A DNA stretch of 64,000 nt from Spirosoma montaniterrae (GCF_001988955.1 NZ_CP014263.1:5374501-5438500); one strand, 5' to 3'; counted from the stretch's first letter, positions 51,936 to 60,646 are shown. The notes: generated by a model not told the origin, from the letters alone. Numbers and translations are program-made.

Positions 51936-53129
51936 ATGCAGAAAATAGCCATGCTTGGGGGCGGTTTTATTGGCCGCTTCTATGCCGAGTCGCTCCACGG
52001 CCAGCGCAGCCGCGATAAGGTCATTGCCATCTACGCCCGGCGTGAAGAAACCGCACAAAAATTCGCCGATGACTACGGCTGCTCGTTCTGGTCGACCAAT
52101 ATGGAAGAGGTAATTGCCCATCCCGACGTGAATATGGTGTGTATTGCCCTGCCCAACAACCTTCATGCGCCCGCCGTTGAGCTTTGCGCCAAACACAAAA
52201 AAAACGTGGTTTGCACCAAGCCGCTGGGCCGCACCGCCGACGAAGCACTGCGAATGATGAAGATGGTAGAAGAAGCGGGCATCTTCGGCGGCTACCTCGA
52301 AGACCTGTGCTATTCGCCCAAGTTTCTGAAAGCCCTCGACACCGTAAAAGCCGGTTCGCTGGGCCGTATTTTGTGGGCCAAATCGCGCGAAACGCACCCC
52401 GGTCCGCACTCCAACTGGTTCTGGGATAAAGAACAGGCCGGGGGCGGCTGTATGCTCGATCTGGGTTGCCATTGCGTTGAAATTGCCCGAAATTTTATTG
52501 GCAAAGACATACGGCCCGTTGAGGTCATGTGCTGGGCCGCCACGCAGGTAAAACCCATCGATGCCGAAGACCATGCCATCGCGCTCGTGAAATATGAAAA
52601 CGGAGCTATTGGGCAGTTTGAGGTAAGCTGGACATTCCGGGGCGGCATGGACCTCCGCGACGAGGTAATGGGCACCGAAGGCACCATCTGGATCAACAAC
52701 TTCCTGCGCACGGGCTTCGAGATGTTTACCACCGGCAAAGCAGGCGATTACGTAGCCGAAAAAGCCGAAAGCAACGCCGGTTGGTTGTTTCCGGTCGGCG
52801 ATGAGGTCAATGATCTGGGCTACAACCATATGTTTACCGACATGTTTAAAGCCGCCGAGCAGGGCCGCGAACCCGCCGAAACCTTCTATGATGGCTACGT
52901 GGTAAACGCCGTGCTGGATGCGGCCTATAAATCGGCCCGAACCAAACAGTGGGAGCCAGTGCAGTTGCCCGTATGGCGTGGTAAAGAAGGCGTTTCAGCA
53001 GGCACCGACTTAGTGGAATACGACGCCGACCATTACCTCATCAAAGAAGAAGTGACGCACGACGGTCGGCACAAAGTCATTCTGAAAGAGAAGGCGAGTG
53101 GCAAAATTGTGGAGCGTGATTTGGTGTGA
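51936..53129 (+). CDS. Gfo/Idh/MocA family NAD(P)-dependent oxidoreductase
   Basis: A 397-residue enzyme with an N-terminal Rossmann domain (KIAMLGGGFIGRFYAESL), a family EKP-like motif here as CTKPLG (about residues 90-95) and a substrate domain with GGCMLDLGCHCVEIARNFIG carrying the catalytic His. The likely substrate is a sugar or cyclitol, not determinable here. Its stop overlaps repeat D by two bases. The downstream Uma2 gene is convergent. Confidence 0.94.
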   Translation: MQKIAMLGGGFIGRFYAESLHGQRSRDKVIAIYARREETAQKFADDYGCSFWSTNMEEVIAHPDVNMVCIALPNNLHAPAVELCAKHKKNVVCTKPLGRTADEALRMMKMVEEAGIFGGYLEDLCYSPKFLKALDTVKAGSLGRILWAKSRETHPGPHSNWFWDKEQAGGGCMLDLGCHCVEIARNFIGKDIRPVEVMCWAATQVKPIDAEDHAIALVKYENGAIGQFEVSWTFRGGMDLRDEVMGTEGTIWINNFLRTGFEMFTTGKAGDYVAEKAESNAGWLFPVGDEVNDLGYNHMFTDMFKAAEQGREPAETFYDGYVVNAVLDAAYKSARTKQWEPVQLPVWRGKEGVSAGTDLVEYDADHYLIKEEVTHDGRHKVILKEKASGKIVERDLV

Positions 53130-53225
53130 TGGCACACGGATTAGGCGGATGGTGCGGATTTTCACGGATTATAGTTGAAGAATATCCGTGAAAATCTGCA
53201 CCATCCGTCCAATCCGTGTGCCATC
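53128..53225. repeat. Intergenic inverted repeat D (ATCCGT unit family)
   Basis: 42-nt arms at 53128-53169 and 53184-53225, three mismatches. The right arm has four ATCCGT-type units at 53184, 53194, 53203 and 53212 (spacing 10/9/9, as in C and E). The TGA of the oxidoreductase overlaps the left arm, and the Uma2 stop is 2 bp past the right arm, so it sits between convergent genes. Confidence 0.9.
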
Positions 53226-53226
53226 T

Positions 53227-53694
53227 TTACCGAAATAGATACCCCAAATCCACCTCTACGCCCGTCACAGGGTCGTGGAGGGTGCCGCTTGTGTGGGTCT
53301 GCATGGAGCCATCGGGCAGAAGCGTCTGAACAATGCGTAAGGTTGGAATAATGAGCCAAACGCTCTGAACACCAGCCGGGAAATACTGTTTGTAGGCTTT
53401 ATCGGTCAACTCAGTCAGAGCTTGTTTGGGCGACAGTATTTCGATGGCAATAATCGGCGGCTGATTGTAATAGATGACATCATTCAGCCAATCGAGCGGC
53501 AAGTTTGGAAATATGGCTACATCGGGCTTGCATTTGCCGGTCGAGAGTTCTAATTCCAGTTCGGGCATTATGTCATACGTCTCCTCATATCGGTCGAGGG
53601 CAACGCTCAACCGATGAATTAGTTTGGAATGATTAAGCGACGTAATATCCTCTGAAACGTACTCCTCGAAAATAGCTGGCTGCTTCGTTTCCAT
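53227..53694 (-). CDS. Uma2 family (DUF820) protein
   Basis: A 155-residue Uma2 protein with the nuclease-like core: GKCKPDVAIFPN (Asp), PPIIAIEILSP (Glu-x-Leu) and KAYKQYFPAGVQSVWLI. It is shorter than the copy at 39222, with the N-terminal helix arranged differently. ATG 53694 is preferred over an upstream GTG-type start. It lies between repeats D and E, both of the ATCCGT family, on either side. Confidence 0.84.
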   Translation of the reverse strand: METKQPAIFEEYVSEDITSLNHSKLIHRLSVALDRYEETYDIMPELELELSTGKCKPDVAIFPNLPLDWLNDVIYYNQPPIIAIEILSPKQALTELTDKAYKQYFPAGVQSVWLIIPTLRIVQTLLPDGSMQTHTSGTLHDPVTGVEVDLGYLFR

Positions 53695-53735
53695 TGCAGG
53701 CCGGGTTTTGACCAAAAATAATAAAAAGGTGGCAT

Positions 53736-53817
53736 ACGAATTGCGCGGATTGGACGGATTATCACGGATGTTCTCTGAATGAAATCCGTGATAATCCGTC
53801 CAATCCGCGCAATTCGT
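53736..53817. repeat. Intergenic inverted repeat E (ATCCGT unit family)
   Basis: Perfect 34-nt arms at 53736-53769 and 53784-53817, 14-nt loop. The right arm has four units at 53784, 53794, 53803 and 53812 (spacing 10/9/9). It flanks the Uma2 gene's 5' side; the next gene's stop is 9 bp further. Confidence 0.9.
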
Positions 53818-53826
53818 GTATCGTTG

Positions 53827-54030
53827 TTACCGGCTGTCTTTCCGGCGTCGGTTCGACGGATTTCGGGCGGCTACTTCGGCCTGAAACTTGCGTTTCAACT
53901 CTCGGTCGAGTTCGCGGTCGCGGGGAACGTAAATGCTAGTTTTGCCGTCTGAAAATTTAAGCATCCAATAGGCCGAGTCAGACGTAGGCGGAATGGACGT
54001 ATAGGGCGATTTGATCGTGTTAGCAGCCAA
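53827..54030 (-). CDS. Small conserved protein, unknown function
   Basis: A 67-residue protein (SPYTSIPPTSDSAYWMLKFSDGKTSIYVPRDRELDRELKRKFQAEVAARN) with a basic tail. There is no signal or membrane segment. It has a short beta-like part and a charged helix. No family recognised. It lies 12 bp downstream of the cold-shock gene on the same strand, so it may be co-expressed. Confidence 0.65.
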   Translation of the reverse strand: MAANTIKSPYTSIPPTSDSAYWMLKFSDGKTSIYVPRDRELDRELKRKFQAEVAARNPSNRRRKDSR

Positions 54031-54042
54031 TATATAGACAGG

Positions 54043-54486
54043 TTAAGCGTTCTTTTTGACGTCGATTGCATTCAAGCCTTTGGGCGTCGATGTCACGTCG
54101 AAGCTTACTTTGTCCTGCTCACCAATTGGCTCCGTCAGGGCATTGGCGTGTACGAAAATACTTTCCTGCGTTTTCAGGTCACGGATAAATCCGTATCCTT
54201 TCGAGGCATTGAAAAAAGTTACAATACCCTGACGCAAGCCTACTTCTTCAGCGGTGTCGTCGCGCCGGGCCACGCCAATCTGAATATCTTCTTCATTGAC
54301 CGTCCGTTTCCGGCGAGGGTCGGGTGGGGTAGATGTGATGTTGCCGTTCTCATCTACATAGGCCAACATCTGATCGAGTGATTGACCTTTCTGCGCATTT
54401 GCTTTGCGGTCTTCGCGCTTTTCCTGTTTGTCTTTGCGCTTTTTAATCCGCTGTTTTTCTTTCTCTTTTTTGCTGAACGTTTCCAT
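54043..54486 (-). CDS. Cold-shock-domain protein with basic N-terminal extension
   Basis: A 147-residue protein. A very Lys/Glu-rich N-terminus (SKKEKEKQRIKKRKDKQEKREDR, about 5-30) and a linker precede a C-terminal cold-shock domain (about 84-147) with RNP1 KGYGFI and RNP2 SIFVHAN. CSD proteins bind single-stranded RNA/DNA. The charged extension is typical of Bacteroidetes members and may aid nucleic-acid binding. It is followed by a 67-residue gene. Confidence 0.93.
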   Translation of the reverse strand: METFSKKEKEKQRIKKRKDKQEKREDRKANAQKGQSLDQMLAYVDENGNITSTPPDPRRKRTVNEEDIQIGVARRDDTAEEVGLRQGIVTFFNASKGYGFIRDLKTQESIFVHANALTEPIGEQDKVSFDVTSTPKGLNAIDVKKNA

Positions 54487-54745
54487 TGTGCGTGTTTAGT
54501 CTCGCGGGCCAATCGTGGGCAAAACGTCCAGATATCTGTTCGAGAATGAGTCCCTCTATACGTCAATCCGGCTAAGGCAACCCGAATTACGTCTATATGT
54601 TTATTAATGAACCATAAGCAGGCAAAATAAGTTGTGGCTAACTGCTTTATTCTCAAAAAGATTCCTATACCTCGTATATCGGCGCGTTGACCCACTTAAA
54701 CCATTGCCAGCCGGCAGCGTCCAACCGCCAAAACAACGAACAGTT

Positions 54746-55036
54746 ATGAACACAAAAACGATTGCTGCTGTCGCCATCGCCCTGTTTTTATCGGTCGGTG
54801 CCTACGCTCAAAACCCGACACCTTCCAGCAAGCCCCACCTGACGCCCGAACAGCGGGCCGCTCGCAAAGCCGATCGTAAAGCCAAACTGGCCCAAATGTC
54901 GCCCGAAGAGCGCAAAGCCTTCAAACAGACTCACCGCGAACAGCGTCAGGCCCGCCTGAACGCCATGACGCCCGAACAACGCGACCGCGTGATGCGCCGG
55001 AAAGAAGCCCGCCGTGCCGCGAAGGGAAAAGCCTGA
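54746..55036 (+). CDS. Spy/LTXXQ-like periplasmic protein
   Basis: A 96-residue exported protein (signal MNTKTIAAVAIALFLSVGAYAQ). It has three LTxEQR/MSPEERKA/MTPEQRDR repeats in a highly basic helical region, as in Spy/CpxP (LTXXQ) proteins. Spy acts as a periplasmic chaperone, but this member lacks the Spy cradle hydrophobic pattern as far as can be judged. ATG 54746 gives the signal peptide. It is convergent with the synthetase-like gene, the two stops being separated by repeat F. Confidence 0.75.
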   Translation: MNTKTIAAVAIALFLSVGAYAQNPTPSSKPHLTPEQRAARKADRKAKLAQMSPEERKAFKQTHREQRQARLNAMTPEQRDRVMRRKEARRAAKGKA

Positions 55037-55039
55037 TTT

Positions 55040-55121
55040 TCAGTGAGCAGTCATCAGCCAACAACCAACAGTATATGACACAGCAAACACTGTTGGTTGT
55101 TGGCTGATGACTGCTCACTGA
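55040..55121. repeat. Intergenic inverted repeat F (7-nt unit)
   Basis: Perfect 33-nt arms at 55040-55072 and 55089-55121. The right arm is four near-tandem 7-nt units (starts 55091, 55098, 55105, 55112). The TGA stop of the synthetase-like gene (55117-55115) is inside the right arm, and the Spy-like gene stops 3 bp before the left arm. Confidence 0.9.
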
Positions 55122-56284
55122 ACAAGGTGCCCTACGAATCCGGCAGTATTGTCGATGATGAGTCCACCTCGCCGGAAACCTAACCCGCAGGCTTCACCCG
55201 CGTAGAATACGCCTGCCTGATATGTATGTCCGGCGGCATCCTGTGGAAACTGAACATATTCCTGATAGATTTTCGGGTAGTCGCCATAGTCACCGTCAGC
55301 GGCTGTGCGTTCGGAACCGTCGGCATTCAGGATACGGACGTTGGCTCCCTCGCGCCCGAACAGCACTTTCTCAACGCAGGCTTTTCCGGTCAGTGGCTTC
55401 GTGTCGGCTTCGAGCAGCAACGGATGATTGGGGTATAGCTCCCAGAGAATTTTCAGGATGTATTTCGACTGAAACAGGAGCGTATAGGCTGGATTAAGAA
55501 TAACGGCCAGCCGCTTCCGTACAATCTCCGTCAGGATTTCGATCAGGTCCGGTTCTTCTTCGGCCATCGACTCCCACGGCACTAATTTGAACCAGAAATC
55601 AAGTTTTTCAAATTCGCTGGTTTTCGAGTTCAACCAGAAAATACCTTCTTCTGCCGAGAACTCAACGCTGTCGATAAAGTCGAACTCGGTTTCAAACCCG
55701 GCTTCGCTGGCTGCTTCGCCAATCAGGGCTACGTTGGCGTCATCTTCCGGTACTTCACGCATGGCCGACAGCAGCAGCGTAGGTTGCAGGTCAGGGTTCA
55801 CGGCCAATAGCTCCTCAAATTGCCCTGTCAGCGTTTCAAACACGGCGTTGAACTGCTGGCCTTCATCTAAGCCATTGGCTTTCAGATGCGCGTACTGTAC
55901 CACTGCCGTTTCGGGCAGGCAGGTAGCCGTGTCGGCGTTGAATTCAATCAGCTTGATTGGCTGACCATCGATGCCACCCGCCAGGTCGAACCGACCGTAA
56001 AGGTGAATATGGCGGTCATCGTCCCAGGAGAGTTTAATCAGGTCAATCAGATTGGTTGGGATACCTAATTCAGCAAAGCGATTGGTGTCGATAACATGCT
56101 GACCAGCAGCCACAAACATCTCAAATAACTCGTTAGCTGCTTCGGCATAAGCATCGGCTTCGCTGGGCGTAATCGTCAGAACTTCATTGGTTAGATAGGG
56201 TAGCGTGTCCTTACCAAGCATCCAGTCCCAGCCAAGATTGCGGAGTTGGACGTCGGGCGATACACGAAGTGCTTGTAGAGTCAT
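55115..56284 (-). CDS. Glutathionylspermidine-synthase-like ATP-grasp protein
   Basis: A 389-residue protein of the glutathionylspermidine synthase C-terminal (ATP-grasp) family, as in E. coli YgiC/YjfC. Typical segments are LGWDWMLGKDTLPYLTNEVL, LYGRFDLAGGIDGQPIKLIEFNADTATCLPETAVVQ (acid ligands), SKYILKILWELYPNHPLLLEAD and LLKPL-type KPLTGKACVEKVLFGREGANV, with ending GLGFRRGGLIIDNTAGFVGHL. It lacks the amidase half, so it is a synthetase-like ligase with unknown substrate. The last codon and stop come from repeat F. A lipoprotein resembling its usual partner is at 59130-59744. Confidence 0.9.
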   Translation of the reverse strand: MTLQALRVSPDVQLRNLGWDWMLGKDTLPYLTNEVLTITPSEADAYAEAANELFEMFVAAGQHVIDTNRFAELGIPTNLIDLIKLSWDDDRHIHLYGRFDLAGGIDGQPIKLIEFNADTATCLPETAVVQYAHLKANGLDEGQQFNAVFETLTGQFEELLAVNPDLQPTLLLSAMREVPEDDANVALIGEAASEAGFETEFDFIDSVEFSAEEGIFWLNSKTSEFEKLDFWFKLVPWESMAEEEPDLIEILTEIVRKRLAVILNPAYTLLFQSKYILKILWELYPNHPLLLEADTKPLTGKACVEKVLFGREGANVRILNADGSERTAADGDYGDYPKIYQEYVQFPQDAAGHTYQAGVFYAGEACGLGFRRGGLIIDNTAGFVGHLVQ

Positions 56285-56451
56285 AAAAGGCAGCGATTGA
56301 GTTAGGTTGCTGCTGCAAAGCAAGGCACCTGCTCACTATATACGCTTATATTTTACGTAAAGTGTTGCTGACGCTGATAGTCGGCGTAAGTAGAGTTAGT
56401 AATGTACGATTGGGAACGAAAAACTCAATATTAACCAGTTTAATAATGTAA

Positions 56452-56952
56452 TTATTTCTTGGAGAAAGCTTTCTCTTCTAAATCTTTCTTCTGACTTTCT
56501 TTACCTTTTAAAAAAGCGACTCCCAAGGTGATCAAACCACTTGTTGACAATCCCACCCCAGCCCAATCGTGCCCTTCCAATATACACCATGTGCCACAAC
56601 CAACGGTGGATAAGCCAAGAATTAATGCAAACCACTGCCCTAATTGACTCTGGAAAGTTTGCCTGCCAACTGCTACTTTCTCCAAAGACATTCTATGACG
56701 TGCCTGCTCTTCAAAAATTGTCACAATTCTGTCTGCACCGTTTGGCACAGCCTCATTATATTCTATGAGTGTTTCTGGAGCTGGCAATGGTCCACTGTGT
56801 TCTTTGACCACGCTTATAGCTACTGTTTCAATTAATTTCCCCCTTTTGTCAGGAGAAAGACCCCGCAATATATCGGGGTCTTTCCTATTAATTTCTCTCT
56901 CAATGTGCGCGACAAGAGCCTTTTTCTCCTTCGGTGATCCTGTAGATTCCAC
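56452..56952 (-). CDS. DUF2335 membrane protein
   Basis: A 166-residue protein. The DUF2335 pattern is SGPLPAPETLIEYNEAVPNGADRIVTIFEEQARHRMSLE (about 53-92), followed by two TM helices (WFALILGLSTVGCGTWCIL; DWAGVGLSTSGLITLGVAFL) and a Lys-rich tail. The N-terminal region is charged. Function unknown; members are often in genomic islands. It lies 9 bp after the 83-residue gene on the same strand, in an AT-rich patch (56.3-57.4 kb). Confidence 0.85.
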   Translation of the reverse strand: MESTGSPKEKKALVAHIEREINRKDPDILRGLSPDKRGKLIETVAISVVKEHSGPLPAPETLIEYNEAVPNGADRIVTIFEEQARHRMSLEKVAVGRQTFQSQLGQWFALILGLSTVGCGTWCILEGHDWAGVGLSTSGLITLGVAFLKGKESQKKDLEEKAFSKK

Positions 56953-56961
56953 AATAAGTTA

Positions 56962-57213
56962 TTATTCTTGCAACTGACGTTGATATGTGTTCAGAACGCT
57001 ATCAATCGCAGATTGCAAATCTTGTCCCACTAAACAAAAGTCGTTGGCAATGGCTAGTCTGTCAGCTTCGTTGCTACTTTCCGAAGTATTGAACTCAAAG
57101 TAGTTTCCACCTAAGTTTACAACTGTACCCATACCACTCAAAAAAGAAGGAACTGAGTACAGGAAATCAGTACGGCACTTAAAACCATCCCCTTTCATTA
57201 AGTACTTGCTCAT
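56962..57213 (-). CDS. Small protein preceding DUF2335, unknown function
   Basis: An 83-residue protein (MSKYLMKGDGFKCRTDFLYSVPSFLSGMGTVVNLGGNYFEFNTSESSNEADRLAIANDFCLVGQDLQSAIDSVLNTYQRQ). The longer frame to 57315 would add a hydrophobic leader; ATG 57213 is chosen because it gives the compact soluble core. No family recognised. It is the first gene of a two-gene AT-rich module with DUF2335. Confidence 0.6.
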   Translation of the reverse strand: MSKYLMKGDGFKCRTDFLYSVPSFLSGMGTVVNLGGNYFEFNTSESSNEADRLAIANDFCLVGQDLQSAIDSVLNTYQRQLQE

Positions 57214-57370
57214 AAGTATTTCCGTTTGGGGTTGCAAATTTAGCACGAATAAAAAACTTGTTTGAATAAAAACAATCAAGAATGAAAAAATTTCTCTCTT
57301 GATCGTCTTATCCACTAGTCTTTACACATGAATAACTTATTCTACTTATGTATGTTGTACAAGTTTTAAA

Positions 57371-59026
57371 CTAATATAACATGATCTCCGAAACGAAGCT
57401 CGATAGCCCCGCTCGTTTGCGGAACGACGCCAGCAGGTTCTGATAAGCGGTGATCTGTTCGCGGCTTTGCGTATCGCTCCAGCCGAGTTCAGTAGCCATC
57501 AGGTGGGCAATTTTCGGAGTGATTTGGGCGGTCAACTGCCAGTCGGCAAGTTCGAGTCGCCAGCGTCGGGCCAGCACGTCGCGGGGTGTCATCGCCATTT
57601 CCTGGCGCACCTGATAAACGACCTCGGCGGCAATAAACGGCTGGTTATCAGTCAATCGTTCGGCCAGTTCCGGTTGTTCATGGGTGAGTTGAGCCACTCG
57701 TTCGGCGCGGGTGCCATAGGTACGCATCAGATGCTGGCAAACGTCGGCGGGCAGATTATACCGGCTCTGTAGCGTTGCCCAGTCATCGAAGCGGTAGTTC
57801 TCGCCCCCCACCAAATAATGCGTTTCGGTTGAGCCTTTAGCGGTCTGACTCAGTATCTCGCCTACACGGTCGATGGCATCCTGAGCCATCAGCCGGTAAG
57901 TAGTCCATTTGCCACCCAGCAAACTCAATAGCCCCGATTGTGGGTCGTGTTCAACCTCGTGGTCGCGCAGCAGCGTTTTGGTATCGGCCCGGCTGCTCAC
58001 AATGAGCGGACGAATGCCGCCAAAGCCCGATTGCACCGCCGAACGGTCGGGTGTTTTGGCTAAGTAGGGTTGTAGCGTTTCGAGCAGGTAATCGACCTCG
58101 GCGGGTTCGAGAACGGGTTCGCTGTTAAGATCGCGGTAGTCATCGTCGGTAGTACCCACGAAGACTTTGTCTTCAAACGGAATGGCAAACACCACCCGCC
58201 CATCCGACGTTTTCGGGATCAGGATAGCACAGTCGCTGTTAAGCGTTTCGCGGGGCAGTACGATATGCACACCCTTGCTGGGCCGGATGCGCCGGTCGAG
58301 GGTGGGGTTTGCCAGCAGCCGAACGGCATCGCTATACGGTCCGGTGCAGTTTAGAAATAGTTTGGCCCGAATGGTAAACGTTTCGCCCGTCAGTTCGTCC
58401 TGAACGGTGGCAGCGGTCAGCATTCCGTCTTTTTTGTCGAAACCCGTAACCGCTACATAGTTGGCAACGGCGGCACCGGCTTCGTCGGCAGAATGGGTCA
58501 GTGCCAGCGCGTAGCGGGCATCGTTCAATTGGCCGTCGTAATACAGCACCGCGCTGTGCATCCGGGGCGTCAGCATCGGCGATTTGGCGAAGGCTTCTTT
58601 TTTACTGAGCCAGCGGCCCTGCGGGAACGAATCGTGGCGGGCAAAAAAACTGTAGAGTTGGAGACCAATGGAAATATACAACCCCTCGAACGCACTGAAA
58701 ACGGGCGTCAGCAGGGCGAGCGGATGGGCCAAATGCGGAGCATTGCGGAGCACGGTCCGGCGTTCGGCCAAACCGTGTCGTACCTGCTTCAACTGCGCTA
58801 AATCGAAATTTTTTACAGCCTGTTCGAGATACCGAACCCCACCGTGGATAAGCTTGGTAGACCGGGCGGAGGTCTCACCCGAAAAATCGCCCCGATCAAC
58901 GAGAGCTACGCGGTAGCCGCGCAGAGCCGCATCTAAAGCCGCTCCGGCACCACTTGCCCCCGCTCCGATTATACAAATATCAAACAATTCCTGCCGCAGC
59001 CGCTCTACATTTTTTTGCCGATCCAT
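57371..59026 (-). CDS. glpD: FAD-dependent glycerol-3-phosphate dehydrogenase
   Basis: A 551-residue GlpD-type enzyme. The FAD Rossmann motif is CIIGAGASGAGAALDAALRGYRVALVDRGDF (about 17-48), followed by ETSARSTKLIHGGVRYLEQ, LNCTGPYSDAV and the C-terminal GlpD helical domain with GGKWTTYRLMAQDAID near residue 370. It oxidises glycerol-3-phosphate to dihydroxyacetone phosphate and passes electrons to quinone. No glpK or glpF is nearby, so it stands alone here. The AT-rich DUF2335 pair lies between it and the synthetase-like gene. Confidence 0.95.
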   Translation of the reverse strand: MDRQKNVERLRQELFDICIIGAGASGAGAALDAALRGYRVALVDRGDFSGETSARSTKLIHGGVRYLEQAVKNFDLAQLKQVRHGLAERRTVLRNAPHLAHPLALLTPVFSAFEGLYISIGLQLYSFFARHDSFPQGRWLSKKEAFAKSPMLTPRMHSAVLYYDGQLNDARYALALTHSADEAGAAVANYVAVTGFDKKDGMLTAATVQDELTGETFTIRAKLFLNCTGPYSDAVRLLANPTLDRRIRPSKGVHIVLPRETLNSDCAILIPKTSDGRVVFAIPFEDKVFVGTTDDDYRDLNSEPVLEPAEVDYLLETLQPYLAKTPDRSAVQSGFGGIRPLIVSSRADTKTLLRDHEVEHDPQSGLLSLLGGKWTTYRLMAQDAIDRVGEILSQTAKGSTETHYLVGGENYRFDDWATLQSRYNLPADVCQHLMRTYGTRAERVAQLTHEQPELAERLTDNQPFIAAEVVYQVRQEMAMTPRDVLARRWRLELADWQLTAQITPKIAHLMATELGWSDTQSREQITAYQNLLASFRKRAGLSSFVSEIMLY

Positions 59027-59129
59027 ACGGCAAAGTTACGGCTTTTCAAGTTGGAAGACAGTCACATAACGAAAGCTTAATGGTTTAGTAGCCAACTATT
59101 TGTTATGCCCGATAACCGATGGTTAAGCA

Positions 59130-59744
59130 TTAACCCGAAAAGCCTCGCCCCCGGCTGCCGCCGAAGAAACCACTACGCCCGCCCGATGGTCGTGTTGTGC
59201 GCACTACGCGCGACCCGCGAACATTCTCGCTGATTTGCGTCGAGCGTTGGTACAGTCCCGGATTGGCATAAACGCCCGCGCCATAGCGTCGTTGGTCATT
59301 AGCGTATTGTGGAGCTGTTGAGCGGCCCAGCATATACCCCAGACTACCCCATAAGAGTACGTTTGCCAGGCCGTTGCTGTGATGATAGCCCGACGGATTG
59401 TTCAGGTACGTGCGCGTCGATTGGTCGTTTTCTACCAGTCGGCGGGCGGCTTCAACGCCGAGCGTATCGCGGTGGCCGTCGTAGTAGCTAACAACGGCAC
59501 CGGCTTCGCCCGGTTTGGCTTCTACTTCGTCGGTGATTTTAAAATTGCCGGGTGAGGTTTCGGTGATAAACGTCCGAACGCCCCGGTTAAACGTGGTTTC
59601 GGTGCGGGCTTCTTCGCGGTCGGATTGCCCGTTGCCGCAACTTTGAAGCAGCACAGTGCCATTGAGCAGTGCTAAGCTCAGCGTGGTGCTGAGGGTAATG
59701 TCTTTAACACGCCGGAGAACGGCATGTCGGCGGAGCGGAGTCAT
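59130..59744 (-). CDS. YgiB/UPF0323-like lipoprotein
   Basis: A 204-residue lipoprotein with lipobox VLLQSCGN. After a charged domain (TFNRGVRTFITETSPGNFKITDEVEAKPGEAGAVVSYYDG) comes NVLLWGSLGYMLGRST (about 128-143) and a Gly/Ser/Arg-rich tail ending GGSRGRGFSG. The Gly-Tyr-Met-x-Gly-Arg motif and Gly-rich tail recall YgiB and UPF0323 lipoproteins, which I remember as neighbours of the YgiC-like synthetase. Here that synthetase is 2.8 kb away on the same strand, with glpD and the DUF2335 pair in between. The assignment is tentative. Confidence 0.65.
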   Translation of the reverse strand: MTPLRRHAVLRRVKDITLSTTLSLALLNGTVLLQSCGNGQSDREEARTETTFNRGVRTFITETSPGNFKITDEVEAKPGEAGAVVSYYDGHRDTLGVEAARRLVENDQSTRTYLNNPSGYHHSNGLANVLLWGSLGYMLGRSTAPQYANDQRRYGAGVYANPGLYQRSTQISENVRGSRVVRTTRPSGGRSGFFGGSRGRGFSG

Positions 59745-59842
59745 AATCGAATTAGTTCAGATTCAACTACTAAACTACCAGACTACGCGCCGGGTTGCAA
59801 TAAGATTCGGATAAGATGCTTCCGAAACCGCCCGAACGGTTC

Positions 59843-60595
59843 TTAGAACGGACGGTGCTGATTGCCAAACAACAACGATAAACCACCCGACACGCTCACT
59901 AAGCCCACAGGCCGGGTTGCATTGACTATGTTGGTTTGAACCCGCCCGTTACCGTCCCAGACTTTAGTAGTAAGGTTCGTGAACTCAAATTGGGCGTGGG
60001 TGTAATCGGCGTTGACGTGAAAGGCAATACTGCGGCCCGCCCGATAGCGAAGCGTTAGGCCACCCCCCCACGATGTAGCCATACTTGTTCCGCCGGTTGT
60101 TTCAACGCCCATGCTCAGGTTGCCGAAATTGCCACTTTGCGCAGTAGCGGGCAGAATGGCCTGCGCCCGGCCCGCAAGCAACCGCGCATCGACCGAAAAC
60201 AGGCCCATCGGCACAGCTATATACGGCCCGGCCATAACGCTCGTGATGGTATATTTACCAGTCTGTGCCACCCAAACATCGGCATCATTACGCACAATGT
60301 CGCCCAGAATAGCGTTTGTACTCAGGCCATTACGGTGTTGTTCGCCCCGAACCATAAGACCGATGGAGCCAATCAGTTTGTAGCCTGCCGACGCATTCAG
60401 CGACAGGCCATGCTGGGCCATACCCGCCTGCTCATCAGCCGCCGACATGCTGCTGAATCGACCCACGGGTACACTCCCCCCCACCGATGCAGCCAGGAAG
60501 CCTCTCTTGGTCTGACGCGATAAAATAAACGCTTTCTGACTAAACGAAACGGTCGTCATACCGGCGGCCAACACGGTTAAAATGAGCTTCTTCAT
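59843..60595 (-). CDS. Secreted beta-barrel-like protein, unknown function
   Basis: A 250-residue protein with signal peptide (MKKLILTVLAAGMTTVSFSQ). It has strands of an 8-stranded outer-membrane barrel (GFLAASVGGSVPVGRFSS, LNASAGYKLIGSIGLMVRGEQH, GGGLTLRYRAGRSIAFHVNADYTHAQFEF) and ends in Phe (NQHRPF). It is probably an outer-membrane protein; no finer call is possible. It is separate from the trehalase gene by repeat I, which lies upstream of its start. Confidence 0.75.
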   Translation of the reverse strand: MKKLILTVLAAGMTTVSFSQKAFILSRQTKRGFLAASVGGSVPVGRFSSMSAADEQAGMAQHGLSLNASAGYKLIGSIGLMVRGEQHRNGLSTNAILGDIVRNDADVWVAQTGKYTITSVMAGPYIAVPMGLFSVDARLLAGRAQAILPATAQSGNFGNLSMGVETTGGTSMATSWGGGLTLRYRAGRSIAFHVNADYTHAQFEFTNLTTKVWDGNGRVQTNIVNATRPVGLVSVSGGLSLLFGNQHRPF

Positions 60596-60646
60596 GGCTA
60601 ACGTACCTGTTATACACAGTTGCTAACAAATACAGTGCCATGTTTT

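Noticed and set aside
51912..52829. 305-codon minus-strand frame antisense to the oxidoreductase
   Set aside because: Shadow of the Gfo/Idh/MocA gene; no domain pattern and it conflicts with a clear enzyme.
56452..57213. Toxin-antitoxin call for the DUF2335 pair
   Set aside because: Neither protein matches a known toxin or antitoxin; the membrane protein and small soluble protein alone are not enough.
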